From NCBI GenBank assembly GCA_900541415.1, contig UQJP01000009.1, positions 62,001 through 126,000 on the forward strand: a stretch of DNA of 64,000 nucleotides, read 5' to 3'. The notes below the pieces were generated by a model. The model had not been told where the DNA came from. It was given only the letters and a program-made list of their open reading frames with translations, and did no database searches. Origin of the DNA: an uncultured Odoribacter sp. (GTDB lineage Bacteria > Bacteroidota > Bacteroidia > Bacteroidales > Marinifilaceae). Made by a program: the position numbers and the translations under genes. Shown piece after piece: positions 61,213 through 64,000 of the stretch (positions are counted from its first letter, which is position 1; each line of letters opens with the position of its first letter).

Positions 61213-64000
61213 ATGTTAGACGTTTACAAAGCATCGGCAGGATCCGGCAAGACATTTGCTTTAACACGGGAGTTCTTCAAACTTATTTTTGAAGTACCGA
61301 CAGATTATAAGAATATTCTGGCTGTGACCTTTACCAATAAGGCCACAGAGGAGATGAAATCCCGTATCATCAATGAATTGTTTAAACTTGCGGAAGGCAT
61401 TCCGGGCGATTACGGGGAAGCCTTAAAGCAGGAGTTCGGTTTTTCGGATGAACAGTTGAAAAATAAGGCGAAAATGCTGATGACGATGTTGCTGCATGAT
61501 TACGGGCGTCTTTCTGTGACGACCATAGACCGTTTCTTTCAACGCCTGATTAAATCGTTCACCCGGGAATTAGGGATTTTTCCAGGCTATAATGTCGAGC
61601 TGGACAGTGATTTTGTGTTGCTCAAAGCTGTCGATAAGATGATGCAGCAAGTGAAAAACGATGCCGTATTGCGTTCCTGGATCAGCGAACTGATGAGCAA
61701 TAACGTAGACGAAGGTAAATCGTGGAGTGTGAAATCGAAAATTGCCGATTTGGGAGAGGAGCTGTTCAAGGAGAATTATATGCTTTTCGATAAAAACATC
61801 CTCGATAAATTCAGTGATAAAAATTTCCTGAAAGATTATCAGGCTTTTTTAAATAAGATTGTCGAAGAATTTGAAAGTAAGCTGACAGCGATTGGGCAGC
61901 AGGCGTGTGGTTTAATTCAGGAAAATGGCTTGGAATTATCTGATTTCAAGGGAAATAAAATCGGCTGTGCCGCTTATTTTTATAAACTGTCTGCCGGGAA
62001 TCTCGATGAACCGACTTCCACGGCACGTAAAGGGATAGATCATACGGATGCCTGGACAACTAAAACTTCACCCGTCAAAAGTAAGATCGAAAGCCTCGTT
62101 CCGGAATTGAACCGCCTGTTAAAGGAGGCCATTACTTTTTATGACGATATGTTCTCTTTTTATAATTCAGCGCTTCAGCTATCCGGAAATTTGTATCAGT
62201 TGGGGATATTGAACGATCTGTATAAAGAGGTGAGAGGATATTGTAATGATAAGGGTTTGATGCTATTGAGCGACACTACGCATATCCTGAACAAACTGAT
62301 CGGCGATAACGATACGCCTTTTTTGTATGAGAAAGTGGGGAATTACTACAAACACCTGATGATCGATGAGTTTCAGGATACTTCCTCCATGCAGTATAAA
62401 AATTTTAGGCCTTTGTTGACCAATAGCCTGGCACAAGGAAACCGTGCTATGATTGTGGGAGATGTGAAACAGAGCATTTACCGCTGGCGGAACGGGGATT
62501 GGAGTTTATTGGCCGACGGTGTGGCACGGGACTTTAAAGCTTTCGGCGTCCGCAATATTGTGTTGGAAAGCAATTGGAGAAGTGCACAAGAGGTCGTAAA
62601 ATTCAATAATATATTTTTTGAAAAAGGAGCTTTTTTGCTTAAGCAGATGTACGATCAGGAGCAGGGAGAGGAAACTTCCCGTTCCGCTGCAATTTCCAAT
62701 GCCTATCAGGATGTGCAGCAAGTTCCGCAAAAGCAAAAGAGCGGGTATGTTGAGATTGTATTCGGGCCGGAGAAGAAAGAAAAGGATAGTGAAACGTTGC
62801 TGATGGACGGGGTGATTCCTGTGATTCTCGATATTGCCGCGCGGGGAGGAAAGTTAAAAAATATCGTTATTTTGGTCAGGGGAGGTAAAGAGGGGGCTTT
62901 TGTGGCAAACTACCTGATGGAATATAACAAGCAGGCGGAAAAGAAAATTCCATTTATTTCCAATGACTCGTTGTATGTATGGGCTTCTCCCTATGTGCAG
63001 TTTATCGTAGCTATTTTAAAATATATCCTTCAACCCTACGATAAAGTAAACAAAGCAACTATATTGTATTTCTATCATACTTTTATTCGGAAAGGGGAAG
63101 AATCGGAGGTCGACCGGATATTTAAAGCCATCCAAGAGAAAGAGTTGTTCGAGTTTTTGAATATCCATTTTACAGAGGAATCGGGCAAAATTATGTCTTA
63201 TTCGTTGTATGAAACTACGGAAACAATTATCGACCGTTTTTCTTTACGTACAAACCGGGAAGAAATTCCGTATCTGATCGCTTTTCAGGATATTGTTTAC
63301 GAGTATGAAGCCGGTAATTCTAACAGTATCACGCTTTTTTTGGAATGGTGGGAAAAAGAGAAGGGGAAGCGGGTTCTTACCACTTCGGAAGAAGTGGATG
63401 CTTTGAAAATTCTGACGATCCATAAATCCAAAGGATTGGAATTTGACTATGTTATTTTACCTTTTTGCAGTTGGGAACTCGATAGTGTACGTCCGGTAAG
63501 GCGTATTTGGTGTAGTAATGATGTGCCTGGTTTTAAGGACTTAGAATATGCTCCCTTAAATTATTCCTCAAAGTTAGCTCATACCATTTTCAGGGAAGAT
63601 TACTGGAATGAGCATTTAAAGTCCTATGTCGATAATCTGAACTTGCTATATGTGGCTTTGACCCGGGCTAAGAATGAATTGTATATCCGTCCGTTTATGC
63701 CGAAGTTCAATAAGAACGGTTCCTTATCGCTCTCGGATATCGGGGCTTTTATCTATTATGTACTTTCCGAACTGAAACAGGAAGATTCAGGCGGTTTGCC
63801 GATAGAGGAAAATATGGCTTTGCATTACGGACAGAAACAAAAATTACCGGAACAATCCGCGAAGCAGGAAACGCTGGGATTGGAAGAATATCCGGTGTTT
63901 CATCCGGAAGACCGGGTGGAGATTAAATACCGTTACCGGGACTATATAGAGCCGGGAAATTCTTCACATACGGCTATCGATGAAGGTAGGTTATTGCATG
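61213..64000 (+). CDS. UvrD/RecB-family helicase, AddA-like (3' end outside window)
   Basis: An SF1A DNA helicase, 929 residues visible and still open at the window end. Motif I is ASAGSGKTFALTREFFKL, Ia is VTFTNKATEEMKSRI, II is LMIDEFQDTSSMQY, III is VGDVKQSIYRWRNG, V is LTIHKSKGLEFDYVILPF and VI is LLYVALTRAKNELYI. The large inserts around 100-370 are typical of RecB/AddA. A C-terminal nuclease domain would lie beyond 64000. It starts 10 bp after a terminator. AddB would be expected next to it but is not in view. Confidence 0.9.
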   Translation, partial: MLDVYKASAGSGKTFALTREFFKLIFEVPTDYKNILAVTFTNKATEEMKSRIINELFKLAEGIPGDYGEALKQEFGFSDEQLKNKAKMLMTMLLHDYGRLSVTTIDRFFQRLIKSFTRELGIFPGYNVELDSDFVLLKAVDKMMQQVKNDAVLRSWISELMSNNVDEGKSWSVKSKIADLGEELFKENYMLFDKNILDKFSDKNFLKDYQAFLNKIVEEFESKLTAIGQQACGLIQENGLELSDFKGNKIGCAAYFYKLSAGNLDEPTSTARKGIDHTDAWTTKTSPVKSKIESLVPELNRLLKEAITFYDDMFSFYNSALQLSGNLYQLGILNDLYKEVRGYCNDKGLMLLSDTTHILNKLIGDNDTPFLYEKVGNYYKHLMIDEFQDTSSMQYKNFRPLLTNSLAQGNRAMIVGDVKQSIYRWRNGDWSLLADGVARDFKAFGVRNIVLESNWRSAQEVVKFNNIFFEKGAFLLKQMYDQEQGEETSRSAAISNAYQDVQQVPQKQKSGYVEIVFGPEKKEKDSETLLMDGVIPVILDIAARGGKLKNIVILVRGGKEGAFVANYLMEYNKQAEKKIPFISNDSLYVWASPYVQFIVAILKYILQPYDKVNKATILYFYHTFIRKGEESEVDRIFKAIQEKELFEFLNIHFTEESGKIMSYSLYETTETIIDRFSLRTNREEIPYLIAFQDIVYEYEAGNSNSITLFLEWWEKEKGKRVLTTSEEVDALKILTIHKSKGLEFDYVILPFCSWELDSVRPVRRIWCSNDVPGFKDLEYAPLNYSSKLAHTIFREDYWNEHLKSYVDNLNLLYVALTRAKNELYIRPFMPKFNKNGSLSLSDIGAFIYYVLSELKQEDSGGLPIEENMALHYGQKQKLPEQSAKQETLGLEEYPVFHPEDRVEIKYRYRDYIEPGNSSHTAIDEGRLLH

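Overview
The window looks like chromosomal DNA of an anaerobic Bacteroidota bacterium, probably the Odoribacter/Butyricimonas group. This is inferred from recurring -33 TTTG / -7 TAnnTTTG promoter boxes, a general lack of Shine-Dalgarno sequences, a TonB receptor with a carboxypeptidase-like plug extension, PD40/OmpA envelope proteins, and a very large (1493 aa) type II-C Cas9 of the kind known from Odoribacter. No rRNA or species marker is present, so genus level is only an inference.

Layout: 1-9998 holds envelope and regulatory genes: the 3' part of a PD40-OmpA-SPOR protein, an ECF sigma factor with a small membrane partner, a secreted histidine phosphatase, a Crp-like regulator, a MATE pump, a Fic enzyme with a convergent YhfG-like antitoxin, and a tandem ABC ATPase. 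10000-16300 is a type II-C CRISPR-Cas locus: a tracrRNA on the minus strand upstream of cas9, then cas9-cas1-cas2. Instead of an array there is one repeat, which folds on a nearby anti-repeat-like arm and ends at a terminator. 16300-27500 carries a DUF2188 gene, tRNA-Phe, a DUF4105 protein, truA, sbcCD, yggS, a DHOD-like enzyme and a transglutaminase lipoprotein. 27500-34510 is a complete thiamin operon (thiS-thiC-tenI/thiD/thiE fusion-thiG-thiH-thiF, minus strand) behind a TPP riboswitch and a near-ideal promoter. 34537-43272 has an MFS transporter, a phosphate acyl/butyryltransferase, a TonB receptor with a beta-helix lipoprotein, a frame-broken OmpA lipoprotein and bioD. 43335-52990 has a U32 peptidase, a receiver/PEP-binding kinase-like protein, a divergent ATP-grasp-like protein, ackA-pta, and an actin-like ATPase whose first nucleotide-binding motif sits at the C-terminus. 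53081-64000 has alaX, a thioredoxin-like protein, a SanA-like protein, a GNAT enzyme, fabG, a vWA-type membrane protein overlapping a lipoprotein and an iron alcohol dehydrogenase, and a RecB/AddA-like helicase cut by the window end.

The most interesting signals are the circularly permuted actin-like protein (51914-52990), the single-repeat, sgRNA-like structure after cas2 (16101-16291), and the convergent Fic/antitoxin pair (7691-8423). Functional claims rest on reading motifs by eye; no database search or structure prediction was run.
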